Assembly: GCA_003171335.1 (NCBI GenBank)
Contig: PMYD01000023.1
Span: 1-47,165, forward strand
From: Phycisphaerales bacterium
GTDB taxonomy: Bacteria; Planctomycetota; Phycisphaerae; SM23-33; FEN-1343
Direction of reading: 5' to 3'
Length of the DNA stretch: 47,165 bases
How positions within the stretch are numbered: position 1 is the first letter of the stretch; the number at the start of each line of letters is the position of its first letter. The translations under genes and the position numbers were made by a program. The notes beneath the pieces were generated by a model. That model saw only the letters and a program-made list of their open reading frames with translations. It was not told the DNA's origin and did not search any database. Shown here one piece after another: positions 6,714-15,900 of the stretch.

Positions 6714-6983
6714 TCATTCCTGCATCAGGGGACATTTCACGGAGCTGCACAGTACGCGGGCCAGCTTGACGTAATGGATGATCAGCTCGCAGCGGTCGCA
6801 GGCGCCGGCTTTGGCGAACAGGCGGGTCATGTGCGTACGAACCGTCGGCAGGCCGATGTTCAACTCCCGGACGATCTGCTTGTCCGAATACCCCTTTAAC
6901 AACAGCGACATGATCTGTTTCTGCCGCGGCGAGAGCTTAGTGTCCTGCGCCAAACGGTGCCACATGTCCTGGCTGAAAGGCAT
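6714..6983 (-). CDS. Single-domain LuxR/GerE-type transcription regulator
   Basis: This is an 89-residue protein that is essentially one GerE helix-turn-helix. Residues about 17-75 carry LSPRQKQIMSLLLKGYSDKQI, then VRELNIGLPTVRTHMTRLF and the usual dimerisation helix. It should bind DNA as a dimer. No receiver or ligand-binding domain is attached, unlike full-length NarL or LuxR proteins, so it is a stand-alone regulator or a broken response regulator. GGGGGAGA seven bases before the ATG is a strong ribosome binding site and argues for an intact short gene. Cys residues near the C-terminus (CDRCE, CSSVKC) are unusual and could sense metal or redox state; that is speculation. Confidence 0.82.
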   Translation of the reverse strand: MPFSQDMWHRLAQDTKLSPRQKQIMSLLLKGYSDKQIVRELNIGLPTVRTHMTRLFAKAGACDRCELIIHYVKLARVLCSSVKCPLMQE

Positions 6984-7492
6984 CTTGCGTTCTCCCCCAG
7001 CGGCCCCGCCAAGACGGCTGCAGAATGAGGCGATTATCTGCTATCTGCGTGCCGCGATGGCTGATGCCGCCGGCATCATCGAATGTGCGTACTGACTGAA
7101 TAGCCCAAGCAAAGCAGCCTAAGCTGTTTTGTCACAGCACGCCATCCATCTATGTTGACTACATCTGCCGCGACTCCCTGGCTTTGCCCCACGTGATGGA
7201 TAGTGGCACGCCTCCGCATGGGTCACACATGAAAGGATAAGCGAAAGGTGTGACAGATACGGTCGCACAGAGCCAGGAGATTAGGAATCTGGAGATTGGG
7301 GGCGGACTCGTAACCCATTGACAGACAAGGAATAATGTCTTCATGGAACGCTCAGGGGGATTCGCCGGAATTATTGAGATTCTGGCACTCAATGGCGCCA
7401 GCAGCGCATAGCGTCCCTGCTTCTGAAATGCACAACTGGCCATCTCCTGTGCGCGAACAATCGATCCGGTATGCGCGCCTTGCCCAACTCCA
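6984..7492. other. Intergenic stretch, nothing recognised
   Basis: This is about 500 bases between the lipoprotein gene end and the LuxR-type start. Short frames exist on both strands without binding sites or recognisable products. It presumably contains the promoter of the LuxR-type gene, but I cannot point to it. Confidence 0.5.
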
Positions 7493-9742
7493 TCAGGGGG
7501 CGGCGATACCCTTGAGGCATCGAATCTCCGTCGTGCCGGTCAGGTAGGCATCCTTGCCCGAGAAGACCATCTGGCCCAGCGGCTCGATCCTGCCGAGCAC
7601 CTGCACCTTCGCATCGCGCGGATCGATCTTGACGATCGCTCCGGCCGCGGAGCCATCCGTCAACGTCGCCCACAGGAAGCCGTCGGGGCCGGTGCAAAAG
7701 TCCGACAGGCCGATGCCCTGTCCCCAGTCAAACGGCACGCCCCACGGAATGGCCTTGGTGAAGAACACCTTGCCCTCGGGAACGGAGACGCCGTACAGCA
7801 CGCCGCCGGCCTTTTGACCCCCCGCGGCCCAGGTGACTCCCAGCATGCGCCCCGGCGCCACCTCGATGAGGGGGCCGGAATAGCGCGCGCCGGTGACCGG
7901 CGTGAACGTCTTGTCCTCGAGCAGCGTGTGGGTCGAGGTGTCGTAGATGAACACGTTGCCGCTCTGGGTGCCGATTACCACATATCGGCCGGGGGTACGG
8001 ATGTCCTTGTCGGCGGCCTCGTGGGCGGTGGTCACGTAGCCGATGGGCTTGCCGTCGAAGGGCTTCCACATGCCGCCGTATTGGCCGGTCTTGGGGTCAT
8101 ACCAGCTCAGGCCGCCGCCGGCGTAGTCGCGCTGGCCCTTGCCGCCGAAGTACACCCGGCCATCGGCCGCCGTGGTAGCCGAAAGCATCTTCTTGACGCG
8201 CGTCTGCTCGAAGAGCACATCAATCTTCTCGTGCACGCGGCGGGGGTTGATGTCCTTGCCGAAGGCCGCCGGGTCGGTGGAGGAGACGCGCGGCGCGTTG
8301 GGCGGGCCGCCCTTCTCCAGGTTCCACGGGCGATCGGGGTCGTATTCGAAGATGCGGGCGCAGTCGTAGCCGCTCCAGTACAGCTTGTCGCCCAGCACGG
8401 TCAGGCCGTACATGCTGCCGCCGCCGCGGCCCAGGTAGGTTATTTTGCCCGTGGCGGGGTCAAACAGGAAGCGGCCCTTGTAGTTCTCGCCGGTGCCGAA
8501 GATCCGGCCATCGGGCAGAGTGCAGAACCGGTGCAGCGTCAGCGGATACTTCTTCACACCCTCCAGCGTGACCTTCCGCCAGGCGGAGTCGTTGCCCTTG
8601 TCCGCGGCCGGCCGCCAATAGAACACCGCGCGGTCCTGGCCGTCGGGATACATCTGGCCGATGTACGTCTCGGGCGGCGGACCCATCTTCGAGAGGGGAT
8701 TCCTGGCCTGCATTTCTTTGGGCCACGGGCAGGTGTCATCCATCGCCCAGCCTTCGGGGGCTTCCGTGCCGGCCTTGGCAATGGCCTTGCCGTGGTAGAG
8801 CCAGAAGAACTGCTTGGGGGCGGCGATACCCTTTTCGATCCACGCCGCCGCGCCGCCGAAGTAGCGGCTCTGGCTGGAGCTGATGGCCATCAGGTCGCCG
8901 CCCTCGGGGGCCTCGAGAATCACCTTCTGCTCGCCCGTCTTGAGGTCGATGGCCACCAGGTACCAGGGAATCTTGCCGCAGGCCACGTACAGGTGCGTGT
9001 CGCAGGCGCCGATGAAGGGGGCATACCCCGTGCCATTGATCGCCGGGCCGACGGGCCCAAAGTCGCGCGTTTCGCCCGTGGCGGGGTTGAAGCCATAGGC
9101 CCCAGCTATGCGGTGCGTGTTGCCCTCGCCGCACCAGGTGCCCGAGCCGTAGATCCAGCCATCAGGCGCCACCACCAGCGGGCTGCTCTCCCCGCCGTAG
9201 CCCTTGATCGTCTTGTACAGGCTCACCTTTTTCTGGGTCGAGTCGTACTGGTAGATATTCATTACCCCGCCCTTGCCATCCTGCAACCAGTCGGGGGCGG
9301 CGCCGTAAAACTTGCCATCCAGGCCCAGCACGCCCCACCAGCCGAAGGCCTGCTCCGGGCGGGACTTCTTCTCCAGCTCGGGGAATTGCTGCACCGTCAC
9401 CTTGCCGGTAGACGTGTCGATCACGTACAGCGTGGTCTGGCGCATGTAGTCCTTGCGATACCACAGGAGCGCGTCGTAATCCTTGCCGTCGGCATGGGGC
9501 ACGACGTTGCGGCCGGCGTCGGCGGGGTCATCGACGCCCAGCACCGCGGTGCCGAGATTCTCGACCTTCAGCGGCTTGGCATCCCGCAGATCTTTCGCCA
9601 GGTCGGCCTGCTCGACGGCCTTCCAGTCGGCGGGGATCGCCAGCATGGGGATGGGTGCGGCATGGTGGGCGGCCGCGCAACCCGTAAAGACCAACGCCAG
9701 TGCGACAACAGCCAGGCATGAGAATTCGCGTTTCATGGACAT
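7493..9742 (-). CDS. Putative lipoprotein with beta-propeller-like repeats
   Basis: This is a 749-residue exported protein. The N-terminus MSMKREFSCLAVVALALVF ends in TGC, giving a lipoprotein-like signal with the modified Cys at about residue 22. The mature part is built of repeated blocks with DGKFYGAA, DGWIYGSG, DGRIFGTG and DGRVYFGG motifs separated by FNPATG/YDPKTG-type turns. This pattern is typical of six- to eight-bladed beta-propellers. It most likely sits on the outer side of a membrane and binds a ligand, or carries an unrecognised hydrolase or lyase activity. GGAGGT five bases before the ATG fixes the start. The gene is flanked by long intergenic stretches, so it is probably monocistronic. 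The propeller call is firm by pattern; the substrate is unknown. Confidence 0.75.
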   Translation of the reverse strand: MSMKREFSCLAVVALALVFTGCAAAHHAAPIPMLAIPADWKAVEQADLAKDLRDAKPLKVENLGTAVLGVDDPADAGRNVVPHADGKDYDALLWYRKDYMRQTTLYVIDTSTGKVTVQQFPELEKKSRPEQAFGWWGVLGLDGKFYGAAPDWLQDGKGGVMNIYQYDSTQKKVSLYKTIKGYGGESSPLVVAPDGWIYGSGTWCGEGNTHRIAGAYGFNPATGETRDFGPVGPAINGTGYAPFIGACDTHLYVACGKIPWYLVAIDLKTGEQKVILEAPEGGDLMAISSSQSRYFGGAAAWIEKGIAAPKQFFWLYHGKAIAKAGTEAPEGWAMDDTCPWPKEMQARNPLSKMGPPPETYIGQMYPDGQDRAVFYWRPAADKGNDSAWRKVTLEGVKKYPLTLHRFCTLPDGRIFGTGENYKGRFLFDPATGKITYLGRGGGSMYGLTVLGDKLYWSGYDCARIFEYDPDRPWNLEKGGPPNAPRVSSTDPAAFGKDINPRRVHEKIDVLFEQTRVKKMLSATTAADGRVYFGGKGQRDYAGGGLSWYDPKTGQYGGMWKPFDGKPIGYVTTAHEAADKDIRTPGRYVVIGTQSGNVFIYDTSTHTLLEDKTFTPVTGARYSGPLIEVAPGRMLGVTWAAGGQKAGGVLYGVSVPEGKVFFTKAIPWGVPFDWGQGIGLSDFCTGPDGFLWATLTDGSAAGAIVKIDPRDAKVQVLGRIEPLGQMVFSGKDAYLTGTTEIRCLKGIAAP

Positions 9743-9873
9743 GAACGACCTCCTCTAGTTGCGTGCACAACGGCCGTACCTCGGGATTTCCATATCCCTT
9801 CCTGCTGACGGCCGTTGTAAGGATTTCCAGGATGGTAACGCCCTGTAAAGCGATGACAAGCCAATTCTGGTGG

Positions 9874-9892
9874 CACAGGCTTTCAGCCTGTG
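9874..9892. repeat. Dispersed hairpin CACAGGCT/AGCCTGTG, copy 1
   Basis: CACAGGCT-TTC-AGCCTGTG is a perfect 8-bp hairpin preceded by TGG. The same sequence with surrounding TGG recurs as a larger inverted structure after dnaG at 45,609-45,678. It looks like a genome-dispersed palindromic repeat. Confidence 0.6.
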
Positions 9893-9981
9893 GGCTCCGC
9901 AGAGCACCGCCACGCCGTAGCGGATGGAGGCTTCTTGCGGCGGCAGATGCCGCCAACCTTGTTGCAAACATTACTGAGTAA

Positions 9982-10065
9982 TATGCGCATAAATATGCGC
10001 ATATTGTAATAATCCGTTGTAAATGCTTATGGATGCAGTCTTTGTAAATATGCGCGCGGCGCATA
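9982..10065. promoter_or_regulatory. Three TATGCGC palindromes, candidate operator
   Basis: TATGCGCATA occurs at 9982-9991 and 9994-10003, with centres 12 bases apart. A split version, TATGCGC-GCG-GCGCATA, lies at 10049-10065. The patch is far more AT-rich than its surroundings. It is 240-325 bases upstream of the lipoprotein gene start. It could be a regulator-binding array; no promoter elements were located with confidence. Confidence 0.4.
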
Positions 10066-10160
10066 ATGAAAATACCTGAAATGTTTTCCAGAATCCCAGA
10101 GTTTCCAGGTTTAACGTTGGAGTCAGTCTGTCTCATGGCGCTTGTCACGATTTCCAGGAT

Positions 10161-10305
10161 TCAGCGCGCACCGCCCAACTTCGGGTGGATGAACATTTTG
10201 AAACCGCACCCTTCTTGCGGCCCTCCGTAGCCCCAGTCGCGTAACCCGTCCGGCCCAGCCACAGCCAGGCGCTTGCCCGACAGGATCTTTTTGCCGGACG
10301 CACCT
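10161..10305 (-). pseudogene. Possible 3' remnant of a truncated gene
   Basis: On the minus strand this frame ends in a protein-like tail (GYGGPQEGCGFKMFIHPKL, then GGAR and stop) and has no start codon before an upstream stop near 10,340. It may be the C-terminal end of a gene cut off when the adjacent island at 10,400 arrived. I do not recognise the family, and a chance frame is possible. Confidence 0.25.
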
Positions 10306-10399
10306 TGTCTCGCCCGATTATACCGTGGAAAGCCGAAACGTCAAGATGAATAAATCTTGCCGCGAAGCTGCGCGGGAATGTTGGGTCAGGCGAAAACTA

Positions 10400-10634
10400 G
10401 TATGGTGTCCCGAATGGCACATCCTTAAGCAAACTGAGACAGAACAACCCCGTGCCCCCAAAGAGGAGCTTACCAAAATTCGGCTATCGCCATGTTCAGG
10501 CGAAATCTCTACGGAGCTTATCGGCACGTTTGTTAGTTGTGCTAGAGGACTCTGCTCTCAAGAAGGCCACGCCAAGAGGCATTGCCGGGGGCGTCGGCTT
10601 AAGGAAGTGCCATTCGTATGGTGTCCCCGGGTTT
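10400..10634. repeat. Small palindromic element at the island's left edge
   Basis: GTATGGTGTCCC occurs at 10,400 and again at 10,616. Between the copies, 10,412-10,430 and 10,597-10,615 form an 18-of-19 inverted repeat (GAATGGCACATCCTTAAGC and its partner). The whole resembles a short non-autonomous element or REP-type unit. The outer 19 bases (10,616-10,634) are mirrored at 12,702-12,720. Confidence 0.5.
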
Positions 10635-10649
10635 CCTGGACGTTCTTCG

Positions 10650-10795
10650 CTGCCAGAGTCCTGAGGGAGTCCTCGGAAATGATGATGTTCACGCTGGCGT
10701 ACAACCTGGTGTGTCTGGTGATGTGCCAAGCCGCCCAACGACAAGGCGTACCGCCAGAGCGGATCAGTTTTGTTGACGCCTTGCGCTTGCACTCA
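10650..10795 (+). pseudogene. C-terminal remnant of an IS4-type transposase
   Basis: The translated stretch contains MMMFTLAYNLVCLVMCQ followed by AAQRQGVPPERISFVDALR. This matches the conserved C-terminal helix region of IS4-family DDE transposases as I know them. The catalytic domain is missing. The frame continues by chance into the DUF4238-like gene, so this remnant should not be read as that protein's N-terminus. Confidence 0.6.
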
Positions 10796-10861
10796 ATAGA
10801 CATTGACGATGGTAAGTGGCGAGGGTATCGTCAAGTTCGTAATAACATGTATGGAGAAAAC

Positions 10862-11815
10862 ATGCCGCTTGACCACTACGTATCTCAGGTGCATCTTAGA
10901 AGATTCTACTCGCCGGTTCTCGGCAACCGCATGTATGCGATTCGCAAGGCCGACCTCAAAGCCTTTACGCAAAACTCGCAGGCGGTCTGTAGAATCATGG
11001 ATGGGAGCACGAACGCTTTTCTTCGGGAAGATCGAGCGGTTGAGGATTTCTTGAAGACGATCGAGCCGAAATACAACGTCGCCGTGGACAAGCTTATCAA
11101 GGGGGAGATCGACAAGGAGTGTATCTACACGATAGCCGGTTTCGCTGCGTATGTGATTGTCTGTTCTCCGGCGGGCATGCGCATCGGCGCTGAACTAGTC
11201 AAAGTCGCCGTCGAAGAATCGGCTGCGTTGCTTGAGGCTCATGGGCGGCTGCCACCACGTCCTGCCGAGTTGGTCGGTGAAAGGCTCAAGGTCAGAATTG
11301 ACCCCAAGTTTCCCCAGGCCGTTGGCATCGCGTCGATCATGCAGATAGCAGCCGACTTTGGGAACTCCAAATGGGAGGTTCTACACAACGATTCTGACGA
11401 TAGCCCCTTCTTTACGAGCGACTTTCCTGCTGCCATCGAGAGAACCGGCGACCCGCGCATCCTGAACAGGATCATTCCTCTGGCCCCGAGTCTCGCACTT
11501 CGTATCTGGCCGGACCCCACATTTGACACGCGCCTAGCGGACTTCTCTTTCGCAAATTTTGGTTGCCGCAGCCGCAAACTCGGCCACGAAAAGGTTGTAA
11601 TGCTCAATCGTTTGATCGTGCAATGTGCCGAGGAGACCGTATTCTATCGCGACGACCACGAATGGGTTCGGCCGTTTATCTCGAAGAACCGGCATTACCG
11701 CATTGAGCCACTATCCAGTAGGGTACCTACTCCTACTGGCGCATTTCTGATTTCGACGCTAAGAATTGTCGGCAGCACTGCACCGGTTAACCAGACATAC
11801 GGACTGAAAGGATAG
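10862..11815 (+). CDS. DUF4238-like protein
   Basis: This is a 317-residue soluble protein. The N-terminus MPLDHYVSQVHLRRFYSP is the hallmark of the DUF4238 family (H-Y-V-P/S-Q..LRRF). Later motifs include FFTSDFPAAIE near residue 180 and IIPLAPSLALRIWP, both common in that family. The biochemical role of DUF4238 is not established; such genes often occur in variable or mobile regions. GGAGA five bases before the ATG supports this start; an in-frame ATG five codons earlier is the alternative. The open frame extends upstream to 10,325 but passes through an IS4 remnant and a palindromic element. Codon use looks less GC-biased than the flanks, suggesting transfer. It is followed after 5 bases by the next gene, so they are probably co-transcribed. 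Confidence 0.72.
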   Translation: MPLDHYVSQVHLRRFYSPVLGNRMYAIRKADLKAFTQNSQAVCRIMDGSTNAFLREDRAVEDFLKTIEPKYNVAVDKLIKGEIDKECIYTIAGFAAYVIVCSPAGMRIGAELVKVAVEESAALLEAHGRLPPRPAELVGERLKVRIDPKFPQAVGIASIMQIAADFGNSKWEVLHNDSDDSPFFTSDFPAAIERTGDPRILNRIIPLAPSLALRIWPDPTFDTRLADFSFANFGCRSRKLGHEKVVMLNRLIVQCAEETVFYRDDHEWVRPFISKNRHYRIEPLSSRVPTPTGAFLISTLRIVGSTAPVNQTYGLKG

Positions 11816-11820
11816 AAAGC

Positions 11821-12087
11821 ATGGGAAAGGACTATTCCCTGGAAACCGTGGTGCGGGGCGTGACCGCAGCTAAGGGCAGACCACTGACACCGAAAGAGCA
11901 CGCCAAACTGGTCCAGCAAACTAATCGAATGGCCGAACTGGAGAAGCAACTAGCCGATAACAGTGCTGGTGTCGAAGAACGCGAACGCGAAGCGGCGTTG
12001 GACGCGGCGATTGAGGAGATCAAAGAGGAAGTCAAAGAAAGGACACGACGCGCCGCGCGTCAGTGGTCCGGACATGATCCAGCCTAG
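11821..12087 (+). CDS. Small coiled-coil protein
   Basis: This is an 88-residue protein starting MGKDYSLETVVRGVTAAKG. From about residue 30 it is a charged helix (EHAKLVQQTNRMAELEKQL, EEREREAALDAAIEEIKEE), predicted as coiled coil by eye. AAGGA eight bases before the ATG is a fair binding site. It starts 5 bases after the DUF4238-like gene, so translation is probably coupled. No family is recognised. The TAG stop is followed by an in-frame, helix-like coding stretch that runs into the next gene. The two may therefore be one gene split by a nonsense mutation. Confidence 0.6.
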   Translation: MGKDYSLETVVRGVTAAKGRPLTPKEHAKLVQQTNRMAELEKQLADNSAGVEEREREAALDAAIEEIKEEVKERTRRAARQWSGHDPA

Positions 12088-12141
12088 GGAAGCCAGAATG
12101 AGGTTGTCACGAAGACTGAATACGAAGCTGCCAAAGCGAGA

Positions 12142-12696
12142 TTGAAGGAGTCGCTTGGATCGGACGGATCATCCATAGCCGATCTGGAAAAGGCACAGAC
12201 CAATCATGATGCCAAGGCCGAAGCAGAATTCGCCAGCAAAAACACAATGTTTACCAAAGAAAAGTGCGCCGAGATTATGGCCCGACGTGCCACTGACCCG
12301 ATTTTCCAATGGATCGACCGGTCGAGTCGCGGCTATTGGGCTTTCGCGTCACGTGTCGCCGCCTGCTTCCCGGCGGCCCTTCAGCGTGGGCGGAGCAGCA
12401 AGCCCTTGGCAGAGGCGCAGGCGGCAGACTTGAGCAAAATCGGCCAATATCACCACGAGGCTGGACTAACGGAGCGTAGAGCGTGGTCCAGGGCCATGCG
12501 TGCCGACCTACGGGGATTACACCTGAACAGAGGCAATCGGCTTGTTGGCATCGCTCGCCGTATTCTTATTGTTGTGGCTGGTTTCATTATCGTCATTCCG
12601 CTTTTTTTGGTGATTGGCCCAGTCGTTCAGGTTGCCGTTATCATCATTGCAGTTGTCTGGATGTTGTTTGCGCGACGCAGGCTGGCTGGCAAGTAG
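12142..12696 (+). CDS. Membrane protein with cytoplasmic helical domain
   Basis: This is a 184-residue protein with a charged helical N-terminal part and two adjacent hydrophobic segments near the C-terminus (about 136-178: RILIVVAGFIIVIPLFLVIG, VVQVAVIIIAVVWMLFA), then a basic end. The N-terminal part should be cytoplasmic. The start is uncertain: TTG at 12,142 has no good binding site. The frame is open back to the preceding TAG at 12,087 and encodes TKTEYEAAKARLKES-like helix, so the true protein may begin earlier or be fused to the 88-residue protein. It is the third gene of the island and may act together with the DUF4238-like protein; no known function is recognised. Confidence 0.55.
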   Translation: MKESLGSDGSSIADLEKAQTNHDAKAEAEFASKNTMFTKEKCAEIMARRATDPIFQWIDRSSRGYWAFASRVAACFPAALQRGRSSKPLAEAQAADLSKIGQYHHEAGLTERRAWSRAMRADLRGLHLNRGNRLVGIARRILIVVAGFIIVIPLFLVIGPVVQVAVIIIAVVWMLFARRRLAGK

Positions 12697-12701
12697 GTAC
12701 G

Positions 12702-12720
12702 AAACACGGGGACACCATAC
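12702..12720. repeat. Right inverted repeat of the DUF4238 island
   Basis: AAACACGGGGACACCATAC is the reverse complement of 10,616-10,634 with one mismatch (18 of 19). It begins six bases after the last gene of the island, so the pair encloses the IS4 remnant and all three island genes. Confidence 0.65.
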
Positions 12721-12909
12721 TGGTTGTGGCCGGTTGCCGCGGCTGCATCTTTTTGCAGGCACGCGATATCGGGACGAGCTTAGGAATCCGGGTGCAGCGG
12801 GCGCATGTTCTCGCAGCCACGCTGGCGCGCGAGAACAAAATCGCCCTTGCGCAGACATGTGGCTGCAGAAAAGCGCAGCCACGGCACCCAGCCGATACAC
12901 CCTGCGCTT
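12721..12909. other. Trailer between the island and the dockerin genes
   Basis: No gene is seen. An inverted repeat TGTTCTCGC/GCGAGAACA (about 12,806-12,838) lies 70-100 bases beyond the stop codon of the minus-strand dockerin gene and could be its 3' hairpin. Confidence 0.4.
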
Positions 12910-15900
12910 TTACCCTTGGTAATGCGACTGCCAGATCAGGAAATCCACACCATCGACCTTGCCATCGCCGTTGGCGTCGCCGCCGTCGGGCGCGCCGCCG
13001 CTGGATGTTGGGTAATGGCTCTGCCAGATCAGGAAGTCCACACCATCGACCTTGCCATCGCCGTTGAAGTCGGCCGGGGCCAGGACAGTCACCATCACGT
13101 TACTCGTGCCGGTCAGCACGGAGTCGCTGGCGGTCAGTTGCAGCACGTAGGTGCCGGCGCTGGTGAAGGTGGCCGTGGTGCCGGCGGCGGCCGGGTTGGC
13201 GAAGGTCACCGCGGCGGGACCGGAAACCAGGCTCCAGGCGGCCGCGCAGGCGGCCGGCGGGGTGGGCAGGCCATCATCGCTGATCGCACCGGCCAGCGCC
13301 ACCGAATTAATGAGCGGGTTGGAACACAGCATGAACTTCTTGTTGGGCCCGGCATTGGCCGTCGGGGCCACGTTGGGGGCGGAACCGGTGGCAACCATAT
13401 CGATCAGGTTCAGGTCCACGGTACCGCCGCCTGTGGCCCAGAACTCCACTTCGATGGCGTTGGAGAGGTTCGTCGAGCCGCAGGTAATGGCGGCCGGAAC
13501 ACAGTTGGGGAAGGTCAAAATGGCCGGGGCATTGCCCGAGTCAACGGACTGGATAGCGCCGCCATTGATGCGGAAGTAGCCAAACCGCGTGCCACCGCCA
13601 TCGCGGGCGCTCAGCAGGCGGACGTTGTAGGCCGAGCCCGTCAGGCCGGAGATGATGATTTTGGCCTCGTAACCGGTCGTTGGGCCACTGGCATTGCCTT
13701 GGGTCGCGTCAACGGTCTGGGCGATGTCCTCGGTGGCGGTGAGGGGATAGGTCAAACCATCCACGGTGTAGCTGGTGGCGGTGCCGGAATTCGTTCTGAC
13801 ATCGTCGAGGTTGGCGACGCCGAAGGCCACGCCGGGAAGAAGGGCGCCGGTGGAGTCAACCATGGTGCCGGCAGCGAGCTCCCGCAGATACGTGTCGCCA
13901 CCATCCAGGTTCACTCCCGCCGTGCCAGACCATTTGGGATCGACAGTGAAATTGTTCCACCCCGCGCCGCTGCCGGTCGATGGGTCACCGACATCAATCA
14001 GGATGCGTTTTCCAGGCACCCCCGGCGGCTGCACCACCACGGTGCACTGGGCATACGATGTCAACGCGGTGTCGCTGGCCGTCAGGCGCAGCAGGTACGT
14101 GCCCGAGGTAGAGAACGTGGCGGTCGTGGCCGCGGCGGCGGCATTGGCGAAAGTCACCGTGCCTGGGCCGCTGGTTGTCGTCCACATCGCTGTCACCGCC
14201 GCGCCGGCGGGCAGCCCGTCATCGCTGATGGTGCCGGCCAGGCTGACCTGGTTTACCGGCAACTGGATGGACTGGTTCGGTCCAGCGCTGACCGCAGGGG
14301 CCTGATTGATGGGGGCCGGGTTGACGGTAATCTGGCACTCGGCATAGCTGCTCAAAGCCGTGTCGCTGGCGGTGAGTCGCAGGATGTACGTACCCACTGT
14401 CGAGAACGTTGCCGTCGTCGCCGGGGCGGCGGCGTTGGCGAAGGTGACACTGCCGGGGCCGCTGGTGACTGTCCACGTGGACGTGACCGCCGCGCCCGTC
14501 GGCAGGCCGTCATCGCTGACCGTGCCGGTCAGGCTGACGCTGTTGACGGGCCAGGTGATGACCTTGTTCGCGCCCGCATTGACCACCGGTGCAAGGTTGG
14601 TCGGCGCCGCGGCCACCGTGATGTGGACCTCGCTGAAGGCGCTCAGCGCCGTATCGCTGGCGGTGAGGCGCAACACGTACGTGCCCAATGCGGAGAAGGT
14701 GGCGGTCGTCGCCGGCGCCGCGGCATTGGCGAAGGTGACGCTGCCGGGTCCGGAAGTGACCGTCCAGGTGGAAGTCACCGTCGCACCGGTCGGCAGGCCA
14801 TCATCGCTGACCGTGCCGGCCAGGCTGGCGCTCATCACCGGCTGGCGAATCATCTGGTCGGCGCCGGCATACACGGTGGGGGCGACATTGGTCGGCGGCG
14901 TCAGGTTGACGACGGCGAAGAACTGGCCGCGCCACGGGCGGTCGTTGGTGTAGTCGTAGTACAGGCCGGCGGTGTAGTAATTCGCGCGAATGCACGTGTA
15001 GGGCACATCGGAAGGAATTACGGCATCGTTGGAATCGCGCAGCAGGTGCCAGTCGCCGGTCATGTAGACGCGTTGCCCATCACAGGACATGGATTCGGCC
15101 CGCCAGGGCGTGCGGCCGTCCTGGTCGACGATGCGGCCCAGATCGGTGATCACGCCCGTGAGGACGTTGACGCTCTTGAGGTGCTGGTCGCGGCCTTTGG
15201 CATCGTCGTTAAACGAGTCGCTCCACGGGCTGGCGGTCTGCAGCCAATACACCGTGTCGTCGTACAGGCACATGTCCAAACCGCCGATGCCGATGCGGGC
15301 GATCTTCCGGAGCGAGCCGGCCATGTTTCCGCCCCGCGCCACGTTGGCGTCGAACTCATAGAGGGCATTGTCCTGGCGCATCTGGAAGACGAACTTGTCG
15401 GGGCCATGCTTGTCGCCCCAGTTCCAGTACCGGCCGCTCTGGTCACCGTTGAGGGCATCATTATCGGGCCGGTGAATCTGGGGCAGGAAGTCGGGATACG
15501 TCGTCAGGGCCCCGGCGGGCGTGACCTTATACAGGGCGCCCAGGCCGCCGACATTCGACTGCGGCGTCGTCCACAGGTTGCCCTGGGTATCGACGAAATG
15601 GTAGAAGCAATTGGCCCACATGCCGCCGAAGCTGACCAGCGTCTGCTTGTTCGTGCCGGTGGCGTTCGCGTCCATCTTCACGAGGTAGCCGTCGGAAATG
15701 ACGTACGCCTTGTTGGAGAGCGGGTCGACGGTAAAAGCCGTGTAAATCGTGCCGCCGCCGATGGGAATGCCCATGTCATTGATGACCACGGAGCCGGCCT
15801 CAAGGCTGCCCAGCTTGTAGCGCCACACGTGACCGCCGGGATAGTTGCCGCCCTCGTAGCCGTAGTAGCTGGCGGAGTACAGGTACCCGTTCAGTTCAAT

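Larger units (their letters stand above)
9743..10160. other. Leader region with repeat hairpin and TATGCGC palindromes
   Basis: No gene is supported. The region includes an AT-rich patch around 9980-10070 with three palindromes and a dispersed repeat hairpin at 9874-9892, both listed separately. It is probably the promoter region of the propeller lipoprotein gene. Confidence 0.5.

Noticed and set aside
7159-7443. A 94-codon minus-strand frame with hydrophobic stretches
   Set aside because: It has no ribosome binding site, its composition is unlike a protein, and I recognise no family.
7814-9721. A 635-codon plus-strand frame opposite the propeller lipoprotein gene
   Set aside because: It is antisense to a gene with a strong binding site and clear repeats, and its composition is typical of a GC-rich shadow frame.
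10325-10861. N-terminal extension of the DUF4238-like protein
   Set aside because: The translated part covers a palindromic element and an IS4 transposase remnant. A good binding site precedes the internal ATG at 10,862.
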